From NCBI GenBank assembly GCA_030144725.1, contig JASKMD010000017.1:10643748-10707747 (forward strand): a stretch of DNA of 64,000 nucleotides, in the 5' to 3' direction. How positions within the stretch are numbered: the first letter of the stretch is position 1; each line of letters begins with the position of its first letter. Below, piece after piece: positions 51,176 to 61,625 of the stretch. The DNA is from Haematococcus lacustris (taxonomy: Eukaryota; Chlorophyta; Chlorophyceae; Chlamydomonadales; Haematococcaceae). The notes under the pieces are model-generated. The model did not search any database, was not told the DNA's origin, and was given only the letters and a program-made list of their open reading frames with translations. The translations under genes and the position numbers were made by a program.

Positions 51176-52080
51176 CTACTCTCCCACCCTGCACTTCCTA
51201 CTGAGGTGAGGACAAAGGAAGGTGGGTTGTAATGGAGTGCTGCTACACCTGCCCCTCCATCTGCCAGCTCTACATCTCCCTACTCTATTGGTGAGTGCAT
51301 CCAGTACACATGTCCAATGCTTGCTCCCGTTGACAAATCGTCACACCATTGCCGCAGATCTTGTGCGCCTACACCTGAGACTATCGATGCCCTCCCCACT
51401 ACTCTCGCCCTCCCCATGGACCTCCCCTTCCCTTCCCTCCCCTTCCTCCCCTTCCTCCCACACACATATACACCACACCCCAGCAAAAGGTGAGTGCAGG
51501 TATGTGGCACCCTGTACCCACCTTAACCGCTAGCATGCCCCTTGTCCCGCTGCAGGATTGATCGTCACACCCTTCCCCATCCCCTTTTCCTCCCCTTTCC
51601 CACGCCCACCACCAACGCCCAGCTTGTCGTCCCTACACTTCCACCTCTACCCACCCCCCACTTCCCCCCTCCCCGTCACCTCTCCCCTGACATCCCAGCA
51701 GCCAGGAGAAAGCCTACCCCACCCACCCTCTTCCCACCCCTCCCTTCCCCCTCTCCCTCCCTCTCCCCTCCCATACTTGTCAAGCCTCCTCTTCCCCTCT
51801 CCCACCCTTCGATTGACGCGGCATCGCAACCCCCACCTCACCCCACATTCCCTTCCCTACACCCTACACTCCCCACCGCAGTCCCACCCCACTGGCGCAT
51901 GGGATATGTTGCCTGGTGTGAGCAGGTAGGAGGCCAGGAGGACCACAAAGGTAAGGCCACGGTGATAGCTAACACAGTGCCCAGCCTGGTCACCCTACCG
52001 CACGTGCACGCCCCTTGGTTGCAGGTCTAGTGGGCACCTCCCTTCCACTTCCCTTTCCCCTACACAACCACCCCCTCCCA
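51176..52080 (+). other. Pyrimidine-rich region with possible small exons, unassigned
   Basis: Strong C/T runs at 51400-51480 and 51570-51890 look like extended polypyrimidine tracts. Short pieces end in good donors (CTATTG/GTGAGT near 51290, GTGAGCAG/GTAGGAGG near 51925), which hints at small plus-strand exons. The coding stretches are too short to name, and no phase-consistent chain was found. Confidence 0.3.
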
Positions 52081-52084
52081 AGTC

Positions 52085-53284
52085 ATCCGCCCCCGCCCCC
52101 GCCCCCGCCCCCGCCCCCGCTCCCTCCCCCGCCCCCACCCCCACCCATGCCCCCACCCACCCCAACCCATGCCCCCACCCACCCCAACCCATGCTGCTGC
52201 TGCCCCCATGCTGCTGCTGCTGCTGCTGCTGCCCCCCTGCTGCTGCTGCTGCTGGCCCCCTGCTGCTGCTGCTGCTGCTGCTGCCCCCCTGCTGCTGCTG
52301 CTGCCCCCCTGCTGCTGCTGCCCCCCTGCTGCTGCTGATGGCCCCCTTCTGCTGCTGCTGCCCCCATGCTGCTGCTGCCCCCCTACTGCTGCTGCTGCTG
52401 CCCCCCTGCTGCTGCTGCTGCTGCTGCTGCTGCCCCCCTGCTGCTGCTGCTGCTGCCCCCCTGCTGCTGCTGCTGCTGCCCCCCTGCTGCTGCTGCCCCC
52501 CTGCTGCTGCTGCTGCTGCTGCTGCCCCCCTGCTGCTGCTGCCCCCCTGCTGCTGCTGCTGCTGCCCCCCTGCTGCTGCTGCTGCTGCCCCCCTGCTGCT
52601 GCTGCCCCCCTGCTGCTGCTGCTGCTGCTGCTGCCCCCCTGCTGCTGCTGCCCCCCTGCTGCTGCTGCTGCTGCCCCTCTGCTGCTGCTGCTGCTGCTGC
52701 CCCCCTGCTGCTGCTGCTGCTGCCCCCCTGCTGCTGCTGCCCCCCTGCTGCTGCTGCTGCCCCCCTGCTGCTGCTGCTGCTGCCCCCCTGCTGCTGCTGC
52801 TGCTGCCCCCATGCTGCTGCTGCTGCCCCCCTGCTGCTGCTGCTGCTGCCCCCCTGCTGCTGCTGCTGCTGCCCCCATGCTGCTGCTGCCCCCCTACTGC
52901 TGCTGCTGCTGCCCCCATGCTGCTGCTGCTGCTGCTGCTGCTGCCCCCCTGCTGCTGCTGCTGCTGCCCCCCTGCTGCTGCTGCTGCTGCCCCCCTGCTG
53001 CTGCTGCCCCCCTGCTGCTGCTGCTGCTGCTGCTGCCCCCCTGCTGCTGCTGCCCCCCTGCTGCTGCTGCTGCTGCCCCCCTGCTGCTGCTGCTGCTGCC
53101 CCCCTGCTGCTGCTGCCCCCCTGCTGCTGCTGCTGCTGCTGCCCCCCTGCTGCTGCTGCTGCTGCTGCTGCCCCCCTGCTGCTGCTGCCCCCCTGCTGCT
53201 GCTGCGCCCCTGCTGCTGCTGCTGCGCCCCTGCTGCTGCTGCTGCCCCCCTACTGCTGCTGCTGCCCCCCCCCCCTGCTGCTGC
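52085..53284. repeat. CCCCCG run followed by a (CTG)nCCCCC array of about 1.1 kb
   Basis: After a short (CCCCCG) and CCCACCC lead, from about 52190 the pattern is 3 to 8 CTG triplets followed by CCCCC(C/A)TG, repeated around sixty times. All three plus frames are long and open (Leu-, Cys- or Ala-rich), which marks a low-complexity artefact. Confidence 0.95.
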
Positions 53285-53285
53285 C

Positions 53286-53815
53286 TACAGTACTGTAGGT
53301 GTCTACAGTACTGTAGGTGTCTACAGTACTGTAGGTGTCTACAGTACTGTAGGTGTCTACAGTACTGTAGGATATCTACAGTACTGTAGGATGTCTACAG
53401 TACTGTAGGTGTCTACAGTACTGTAGATGTCTACAGTACTGTAGGATGTCTACAGTACTGTAGGTGTCTACAGTACTGTAGGTGTCTACAGTACTGTAGG
53501 TGTCTACAGTACTGTAGGATGTCTACAGTACTGTAGGTATCTACAGTACTGTAGGATGTCTACAGTACTGTAGGTGTCTACAGTACTGTAGGTGTCTACA
53601 GTACTGTAGGATGTCTACAGTACTGTAGGGGTCTACAGTACTGTAGGTATCTACAGTACTGTAGGATGTCTACAGTACTGTAGGCACCCTACAGTACTGT
53701 AGACCCCTACAGTACTGTAGATCCCTACAGTACTGTAGGTGTCTACAGTACTGTAGGTGTCTACAGTACTGTAGATGTCTACAGTACTGTAGACCCCTAC
53801 AGTACTGTAGGTGCC
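53286..53815. repeat. Palindromic satellite array 2 (CTACAGTACTGTAG)
   Basis: About 28 copies of the 14-bp palindrome with a period of 18-20 bp and spacers such as GTGT, GATGT or ACCC. Unlike array 1 there are no GGTACCTCGAG blocks. It abuts the CTG/CCCCC array directly. No gene. Confidence 0.92.
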
Positions 53816-53863
53816 TTCCCCCCATGCATCCTTTACCCCCATGCCCCCTTCACCCCCATGCAG

Positions 53864-54064
53864 GAACAACTCAATGTAGCCCAAGCTCGTTTGCTATCCC
53901 GACAGTGCTATGCAAATGCGCTGACAACAAAGCGTGCCTATGTTGCCGAGCCCAGCATTATTCAGCCTCTAGGGTTAGGTATCGACCCTGAGACCAGCCC
54001 TTGCAAGAGTCAGATCCCTTGCCCATACCATGCATGCAGTGATTGGCAGGACCACAAGTGGTGA
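53864..54064 (+). other. Possible coding exon, unassigned
   Basis: After a pyrimidine tract and CATGCAG acceptor the plus strand is open for 66 codons (EQLNVAQARLLSRQCYANAL, then TTKRAYVAEPS). It reads like protein rather than repeat. No neighbour exon or family was recognised. Confidence 0.35.
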
Positions 54065-54538
54065 TGTAATGATGTAGGCTAAGAGTCATGATGTAATGAT
54101 GTGAGGTTAGATGTAATGATGGATGGTTGAGGGCCAACCGCAAACAACTTTTGGGGCAATCTCTGCCGCACTCGATATTACACGGGAGGGTGCGGTGCAG
54201 GAGGTTGTTGTGATTGCGGGGCATCATTAACATCCACAGCTTTGCGGGAGCTTGCAAGCCGAGGTACCCAGTACAACCGACAGAACGGACCTAGCTTGCG
54301 ATAGAGACGGGCCCCGGCCTTAGACCTTACACGTATGTATGTAGCTCCCTATGGCGACCTTATTGCGTGGACACAACTTTCGGCACAAATATCCATATCG
54401 AGCTTGCGGGCCTACGCTTCGACGCCTCTCACTATTTATAGCACGCAGAAGCTGACGGTGCAATCGCGGTAGCAAATGGTGGCTTGAATGTGGAGAACAG
54501 CATGGTACCCTATTTACAAGAGACCTTGTCAAATCTGG
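54065..54538. other. No gene recognised
   Basis: Short ATGATGTAATGATG repeats at 54062-54120; otherwise nothing supportable. Confidence 0.45.
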
Positions 54539-54613
54539 CCTACAGTACTGTAGGTGTCTACAGTACTGTAGACATCTACAGTACTGTAGACATCTACAGT
54601 ACTGTAGGTACCT
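54539..54613. repeat. Palindromic satellite array 3 (four units)
   Basis: Four copies of CTACAGTACTGTAG with GTGT and ACAT spacers, the same unit as arrays 1 and 2. Confidence 0.9.
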
Positions 54614-54774
54614 ACACTCCAACTGCTCACATACTCAGAATTTCAACAAGCGTCAAGTGGCGTTGGAGTCGCAAGGACAATCCGAGGCGAACCGCATCAA
54701 AAAACTACCCCCCTAGGATGACGAATATCCGCACTAATTTGCCTGAGTGACATGCCAAAACATTACAGTTGGGA

Positions 54775-55600
54775 GGCCCTGACTACAAGCGGCTGCGAGA
54801 CAAGCCACCCAAGATTCAGCCCGCTGTGGCACAGTAGTGTATGTGCCCCCTCTTGAGCTGTTATCAGCTTACACTTAGTACATGTTTGTCATGCCAACTC
54901 TAGGGCATAGCCATGTCACAGGGGTCAAGCAATAGTGTAGGTGGTAGGCGTGAATACACATAGACCGTCAGACCGTTAGACCTGCATGTTAGATGTTAGA
55001 TGCGGTAGATTGCTGATTTCAGCGCTCTTCCTGCTTGTTAAAGGCCCATGCATCCTGCCGCACAAGTCGCAGTCCCCTCCGCGTGAGAAATGTTTTTTGG
55101 GGACGCGGGCAGCGGGTAGTGCGGATAGACGCGGGCAGCGGTCAGCGCCGGTGGGCAATTCTGCCGCACCCTTTGCCACATCCTCCTTTATGATATACGT
55201 TCATATCAAGCAAAACCGCACAGGGGTGATCCCATCCCTCGTTGGTCACAAAGTTGATAGGGATCGTCCCATCTACGTAGATCTACGTAGATCTAACGTT
55301 AGATTAGATGGTTAGACTAGATCTAGCAAGCTAATATAACGTTAGATTCGTCTAATCTAGTCTAACGTTAGATGGGTCGGGACGACCCCTAAAAGTTGAC
55401 CTTTGGAATGTAGACGTTGACATGGTTGGCATGGGGCGCACCACCGGAACATCTGCACGTTAGACCGTCTAATCTAGTCTAACGTTAGATGGGCTGGGAC
55501 GATCCCTACTAGTGAGGGGAGCTGATTCTGCCTTTGCGGGCTGACGAGGGAGGTGCTGCCAACCACAGACACATTGGCCAGGAATGTGACAAAGCTTAAC
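54775..55600 (+). mobile_element. Type III Fanzor 3' tail interrupted by a later insertion
   Basis: Bases 54775-54953 carry the last Fanzor codons (DYKRLRDKPPKIQPAVAQ) and the first part of the type III tail. Bases 55508-55590 carry the rest (ACTAGTGAGGGGA, GGCTGACGAGGGAGGTGCT, GGCCAGGAATGTGACAA), matching the reverse of 36510-36600. The 550 bp between, including a MITE, was inserted later. Confidence 0.65.
55260..55506. mobile_element. MITE, about 247 bp, TA-flanked, GGGATCGTCCCA inverted ends
   Basis: TA/GGGATCGTCCCATCTA at the left and GATGGGCTGGGACGATCCC/TA at the right. The inside holds repeated TCTAACGTTAGA palindromes and a second GATGGG(T/C)YGGGACGA end at about 55365-55385, which may mark a shorter version inside the longer one. 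No gene. Confidence 0.75.
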
Positions 55601-56300
55601 GGAGTGTTGTAGGCTTCGCTATTGAGTAGGCTGGCACTTTTACGGCGGAGCAAACAACGCTCAACAGCGTTTGTAGACACAGCAAATCGCACGAACACTG
55701 TGCATGCTGCATGTAATTCAGGGTCACACAGTGTCGCAAGCGATTTTTTACAGCGAAGCAGGGAATAGGGTTGATCAACGTGCATCTGGAGAAATACCAT
55801 CCACGCGGAAATACACGGAGATGTACCTTAGCCTCGCCATGACGCTAGCTGCTTTCCGCTGCCAGCGTTCTTGAATAATGCATGTCAAGAATGCAGTGTC
55901 AACAAGCTCACGGCTCCTACAGTGTTTCTATCCTCAAGACATGAGCTGCTGCCCCACATGAGCTGCCAGACCACGTGCAGCAGCCAGGGTGAGCAGTGGC
56001 TGGCATGTCATGCTCGTATGCAGAAGGGTAAGGCTCAAGGCCGCCTCTTATCATGACCAACCCAATCGTGGCTAAGTGAAGTTGGTATAAACAATGGGTA
56101 TAGGAAGCAGTAGCAGCAATGACCCGCCCAAACCACCCAAAAGATGGGCCAGACAGGCCAGGCAGGTAGCCAAGGGTGTGGACATCACGCAGCAACGGGG
56201 AATCAAGCGGGTGCAGGTCAGGTCCACCTGTCAGCCCGAATAAATGATCAGCAGGCAAGCAGCAAGCGTCTATGGCAGGTGCACGCTGGTGGGCAGCAGG
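55600..56300. other. No gene recognised; 3' flank of coproporphyrinogen oxidase
   Basis: No exon chain could be built on either strand. The region probably includes the 3' UTR of the neighbouring minus-strand gene. Confidence 0.4.
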
Positions 56301-56302
56301 GC

Positions 56303-59300
56303 TCAAGCCCAAGTGCGAGGATTCTTGCACGCATCCAACAGCTGGGCCTCCGGGGAGCCTTCCTCAGGGTGGTGGTCGTACCTGCAGTCAGCAAACACAG
56401 GCTCAGCACCAACATCATCATCATGCTGCCCTCAGCCAGTATTGAGTATCAACATCTGGATATGGGGTAAAGACGCGAGACTTCACCAGCTGGGGCTAGC
56501 TTAACGCTATAAGCAGGGTCAGCAGCCATCAGCTCAACATGCTGATCAGGGCCATGCGACACATGGACAGCATCAGGGCCAGGAGCAGGGCCAGGAGCAG
56601 AGTTGGGAGCAAGACATGAGGTCCACACATATACAGCATGATAGAGGGCCCACTCCAAGAGTGGCCCCCTCCCAACATGCAGGACACATCTGCGGCATTC
56701 CCAATGGCTGTGCCCACTACAATGTCCATGCCCAGCAGTACCCGTGAGCGACAGTCAGGCAGAACAGCACCATCTCAGCCACTGCCACCTGCTGGCGGCA
56801 CTGTGCAAGGGTGAAGCATGTGCGCAGCTTCAAGCCTTTGCGCAGCAGCCATATGGCCTGCCAGGCATGATGCGTGCTACCACTAGAGTCCCTGGCCTGC
56901 TGCCTGCTGCCCTGCTAGACTGAGCAGGAAGAGTGTAGGCTGGGTGGCTGGCCCTGCACTCACAGCCATGTTGCATGGACTGGCAGGGACATGAGGATTG
57001 ACTCGATGCGACCGCCTGTCTTCAGGCCAAAGATGGTGCCCCTGCAAGAGGACGACCAGACCTAGCAGCAGTGTGGGCGAATCAGGCAGGGCCAGCAGCA
57101 GGCCATGCAGGTGGGAGCAGCAGCAGCTGATGTCCTGCCGCATGCTGCCATCAGGACATCATGCCTGCACCTGTCAACACCAGGCAAGGCCAGTGCACAA
57201 AGCCAAGCAGCCATACTAGGCTGACAACGACCACGGTGTACTTCAAACTGCAAGGCAAGCCTCTGCCCAGCACACCCCCTCCTGGGTCACACCTTTCACC
57301 CTGGGTCACACCTGTCATACACCAGGTTGAACTCCACATAGCGCCCACGTCGCACCCCCTGCCACTCCTTTTGCTGCTGTGTGAATGCGTCATCCTTGTG
57401 CTTGACCACCAGCGGGGCGTACGCGGCCACAACATTGTTCACGCACTCCTCGCTGAAGGACATGATCTCGTCAGCAGGCTTGCTGCGACAGCAGGGGCAC
57501 AAGGCTCGGTGACCAGCATCAGCGGATGGGCACAGTGCCGTCAGTGGGTGAGGCAGGGATGGCAGCACAACTCATCAAGCCAGCAGTACAAGGCACTGGA
57601 CACACACCCCAAGCAGCCGCCTGTCTGTGTCACCTACACTTGGGGATGGGGATGGGGATGGGGATGGGGATGGGGATGGGGATGGGGATGGGGATGGGGA
57701 TGGGGATGGGGATGGGGATGATGGGGATGGGGATGATGGGGATGGGGATGGGGATGGGGATGGGGATGGGGATGGGGATGGGGATGGGGATGGGATGGGG
57801 ATGGGGATGGGGATGGGGATGGGGATGGGGATGGGGATGGGGATGGGGATGGGGATGGGGATGGGGATGGGGATGGGGATGGGGATGGGGATGGGGATGG
57901 GGATGGGGATGGGGATGGGGATGGGGATGGGGATGGGGATGGGGATGGGGATGGGGATGGGGATGGGGATGGGGATGGGGATGGGGATGGGGATGGGGAT
58001 GGGGATGGGGATGGGGATGGGGATGGGGATGGGGATGGGGATGGGGATGGGGATGGGGATGGGGATGGGGATGGGGATGGGGATGGGGATGGGGATGGGG
58101 ATGGGGATGGGGATGGGGATGGGGATGGGGATGGGGATGGGGATGGGGATGGGGATGGGGATGGGGATGGGGATGGGGATGGGGATGGGGATGGGGATGG
58201 GGATGGGGATGGGGATGGGGATGGGGATGGGGATGGGGATGGGGATGGGGATGGGGATGGGGATGGGGATGGGGATGGGGATGGGGATGGGGATGGGGAT
58301 GGGGATGGGGATGGGGATGATGGGGATGGGGATGATGGGGATGGGGATGGGGATGGGGATGGGGATGGGGATGGGGATGGGGATGGGGATGGGGATGGGG
58401 ATGGGGATGGGGATGGGGATGGGGATGGGCTGGGGCGGGGCTGGGCTCTTACTTGTTGAGGTCATCAAAGAAGATGCCCCCCAGGCCTCGCCGCTCCCCC
58501 CTGTGCTTGATCAGGAAGTAGTCGTCACACCAGGACTTGAAGCGTGGGTAGTACTCGGGGTCGTGCTTGTCACAGATCTACAGCAACAGCAGGAGCAGCA
58601 GGAGCAGCAGGTACCCGACCCATCCCACATGGTGGGCCTCATGGGGGGAATGCCCAGCCCTTGCATCTACGTAGCGGCTGCTCAGTCCTCTCCCATAGCT
58701 CTGCCCCTCCCACCCTCGCCTGCTCTGCCCCAGGCAGCAGGAGCATCCGGGGATCTAACCCAGCAAGCCGCAGCAGGCCATAGTGCCCAAGCCCAGAGCT
58801 GTGAAAACTGTCACCCTGGAGGCACTGGCCACATGCAGCCCCACACACCCTGCTGCACGTGTGCTGTGCCACTCAGCTCAATGCATTGCACACCAGCTCC
58901 TGCTGGGCTCTATGTAGCCAACAGCCTCCTGCCCGCATGCCATGCGCCCTGTCAGCCAGCTGCTGCCCGCACCTGCTTGTACACGCCATGGAAGTGCTTC
59001 ATGTCCTCCTCATAGAGGTAGGAGGGGGTGATGTCAGTGCCACCACCAAACCACCACTGCCCAGGGATGCCGGCCCAGTCCTCCGTTTCAAAGTACCTGC
59101 GGGGGCCAGCAGACTAGTGGCTGCAGCCCAGCCTAACAGGGGTCTGGGCAACAACAACAGCTGCTGCTGCTGCTGCTGGGCAACAGTACATCACCCCGTC
59201 TTGGGCCCCTTACTACCTGCGGCTGTGCCTGTGACAGGAATCTGCCTACAGCCCTGGGCAGCAGCCTGCCCACCATGCTCAACATGCTCAGCACAGCAGT

Positions 59301-60347
59301 AAGCTGGTGCTGCCTGTTTGGAGTTTGCCTGTTACAGGGCTGCCTGCTTGGGGTTTTAGGGGTTGTGCCAGTGAGGGGTTACCCCGGTCACCTGTAGTTG
59401 AAGTGCATGGTAGGCGCATGCGGGTTGTGAGGGTGCATCACTGAGCTGATGCCCGCTGCAAAGAAGGGCACACGGCCGGTGGCGCCTTGCACAGCCTCAG
59501 GGTTCCCAGTGGCAGCCCTGCAGCAGCCAGCAGCCAGGCACCATGCACACATGATGGGCAGAGCATCCCTGCCTGGCAGCTAACAGGGGCCAGGTACCAG
59601 GCAACTAGCGTTGCTGAGGAAGCTTGCACCAGCCCATGCAGGGAAAAGCTGCAGCTCCGAAAGTGACCTGACCAAGCCTCATAACCCCTTCTACTGCCGC
59701 ACATTGCAAATCACAAGGGCTACACATTCAGAGGTCACACCCAGCCACATTGCCATGCTGAGCTGCTCAGCTCCACCAACACTACTAGTACCACCTGCAC
59801 ACCTGTAAGCCTCTGGTGGCATAGTGCCGTACACGACAGACACGTTCACGCCTGCCTTCTCCCACACATTGCCGTTCTGCAGGACTCTGGAGATACCGCC
59901 GCCACCATCTGCCCGGGTCCATGCATCTTCATGAAACTTCTTGCCATCTATGTCCTCAATGGCTTTGCAGATGCTGTCTTGAGCTTTGCGAATGATGGTC
60001 TCAAAGCGTGCCTTGGTGCTGCACAGGAGGGAGGCATGGCATGGCTGGTTGTTCGCACCCAGGGCACGCAGTAGGGCATCGAGCTGCGGCGGCTCGCATT
60101 GTCTCTACCTGCTCGCATTGTCAATCGGGCGAAGCAGCGAACCTGGTGTATGGCTTAACATCTCCTCGACTCCAATGTTCTGCGCAAGCACACAAGCGGC
60201 CATGAACATTGGGCGCGACACGGAGGCTGCCTCGACCTTCAGCGTCGCATACCCTCTCCATTGTCGCAGCTCTGCAGTTAACAAATGTTCTAGAGTGGCA
60301 GCCAGTACTGATCCGCTGCTGGGCACCCGCTTGTGGCTGCGGGCCAC
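56303..60347 (-). CDS. CPX1: Coproporphyrinogen III oxidase (aerobic, HemF type), with a one-base frameshift in exon 4
   Basis: The enzyme oxidatively decarboxylates coproporphyrinogen III to protoporphyrinogen IX in haem and chlorophyll synthesis, in plants and algae in the plastid. Exons: 60347-60109, 60018-59803, 59517-59392, 59097-58973, 58577-58453, 57482-57312, 57041-56964 and 56381-56303, all phase-compatible. Family motifs in order: [103 protein letters not shown] and ESILMSLP, ending in [17 protein letters not shown]. Exon 4 has one extra base near 59040 (GGTGGTGGGCAC instead of GGTGGTGGCAC), which would put a stop inside GGGTD. Without it the protein is 385 aa, normal for the family. 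The first 79 residues could be a transit peptide. Confidence 0.9.
57642..58430. repeat. (GGGGAT)n tandem array, about 790 bp
   Basis: Around 130 hexamers with rare GGGGATGAT and GGGAT irregularities. It lies in intron 5 of the coproporphyrinogen oxidase gene (between exons 58577-58453 and 57482-57312). Frames through it (MG, DG, WG or IP repeats) are artefacts. Confidence 0.95.
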
Positions 60348-61625
60348 AAAGGCTGCGATAGTTCATTGGTCTGGGAGCTGCCTCGGAGGCTGTCTGTGTA
60401 TCAGATGGTTCTAGCTTTCTTGCTGGCGCTGATGAGCCTGCCTTCCTCCAGATTCAGATTTCGCGCCGCACTAAAGTGGCAGGAGTGAGCAGTGCCTTTT
60501 TCCGTGACGAAGGCGCACGGTTAGGTCAAAGTTATGTGATCCATCTTCACATTGAGAGGGAACGTTGAGACGAGAGCGCTACTTACCCCCTAGCGGCTCC
60601 CAGCAGGTTTGTAAACCTTTGTAGCGTGAAGCCGTTAGTTTTGGTGAGGTGCCCAGTGGTGTCCAGTTGTTTGGATGGAACGTGCCATCGATGTGGGGGT
60701 GTGGGGTGTGGGGGATGTGGGGTAGCGAAAGATTACCCACAGTCAAACATGTTGTTCCATGCCGAATGAGTTCCCTGCCTTGATTTCCGGGTGTTGAGTG
60801 ATCGCAGGCCGCAAGCCATCAGGTGACACCGGAGCCCTAAACTCTACATCCTTCAGTTCTTTACGTGCAGCCTGCTGCGACCAATTCATGTGATTGAGAT
60901 TTTGCCCTAGATATTTCCACACAGAGTACCCAGGATCACTTTCGAAGCCAGCAAAGGCACACACAAAGCCAGAAGCTGAAAGCGCCGTGATAGGCCTAGC
61001 CATGCTAGCAAGGTAAGACCATTTTGTATGGCCTGTGTAGGTCACTTCTTTTACACTGTTTATACCAGCATGCCTGGTACACATGCCACACACGCACACA
61101 CACACACACACCACAACTGAAAGCAAACTGGCGCCCGACGGTACCCTGACTTACCCAACCAACAACCTATGACACAGCTTATAAGATATAGACCACACAG
61201 TTCATCACACATGCGGCAACCACTGGAGCTGTGCCACTGGCCTGATTGTAGGCCAGTGAGCTGCTCAGGCAGATGGCGTACGAGTTAGGGCAGCAACCCG
61301 CTAGGTGGTTGGCTGTGTAATGAGCAACAGTGAGAGCATCAATTGCATGTTCATGGTGGCTAGCCCCAACATGGCCGTGAAGATGCCCTGTGGGTGAGCT
61401 CCCTACCATGGGGCGGATGCTACAAAAACCCAAGATGACTTGAAGCAAAAGGATGTATGGGCTTTCCTGAACATACAGCTGGCAGGGCACAACTACAGGT
61501 CATATATCTGCATGTCCTTAACCAAGAGGGTACTTGTTGCATGAGATGCAATGAGGACCATAAATGCATGCATGAAGCTTGCATGCAGGTGTGGGTCATG
61601 CACACATACGGTCACATGCTGGGCA
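60348..61625. other. Intergenic region with one unassigned open stretch
   Basis: At 60640-60780 there is a distant copy of the SDR 3' UTR repeat (ACAGTCAAACATGTTGTTCC). On the minus strand 61060-60743 is open and protein-like (TKWSYLASMARPITALSASG, DPGYSVWKYLGQNLNHMNW, LRPAITQHPEIKAGNSFG); I do not recognise it, and it may be a transposon relic. A (CA)n run lies at 61086-61110. Confidence 0.4.

Noticed and set aside
50352..51232. Long PAQPS/GLGWA repeat proteins
   Set aside because: These are the three-frame readings of the CCCAG pentamer array.
52060..53408. Ala/Leu/Cys- and Gln/Gly/Ser-rich proteins of 270-400 residues
   Set aside because: They are frames of the CTG/CCCCC array, open on both strands at once.
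49141..53815. CRISPR array
   Set aside because: Units are perfect palindromes of 14 bp with spacers of only 3-6 bases, in a eukaryotic nuclear context with no cas genes.
57526..59015. Met-Gly, Trp-Gly and Ile-Pro repeat proteins
   Set aside because: They come from the GGGGAT array in an intron of the coproporphyrinogen oxidase gene.
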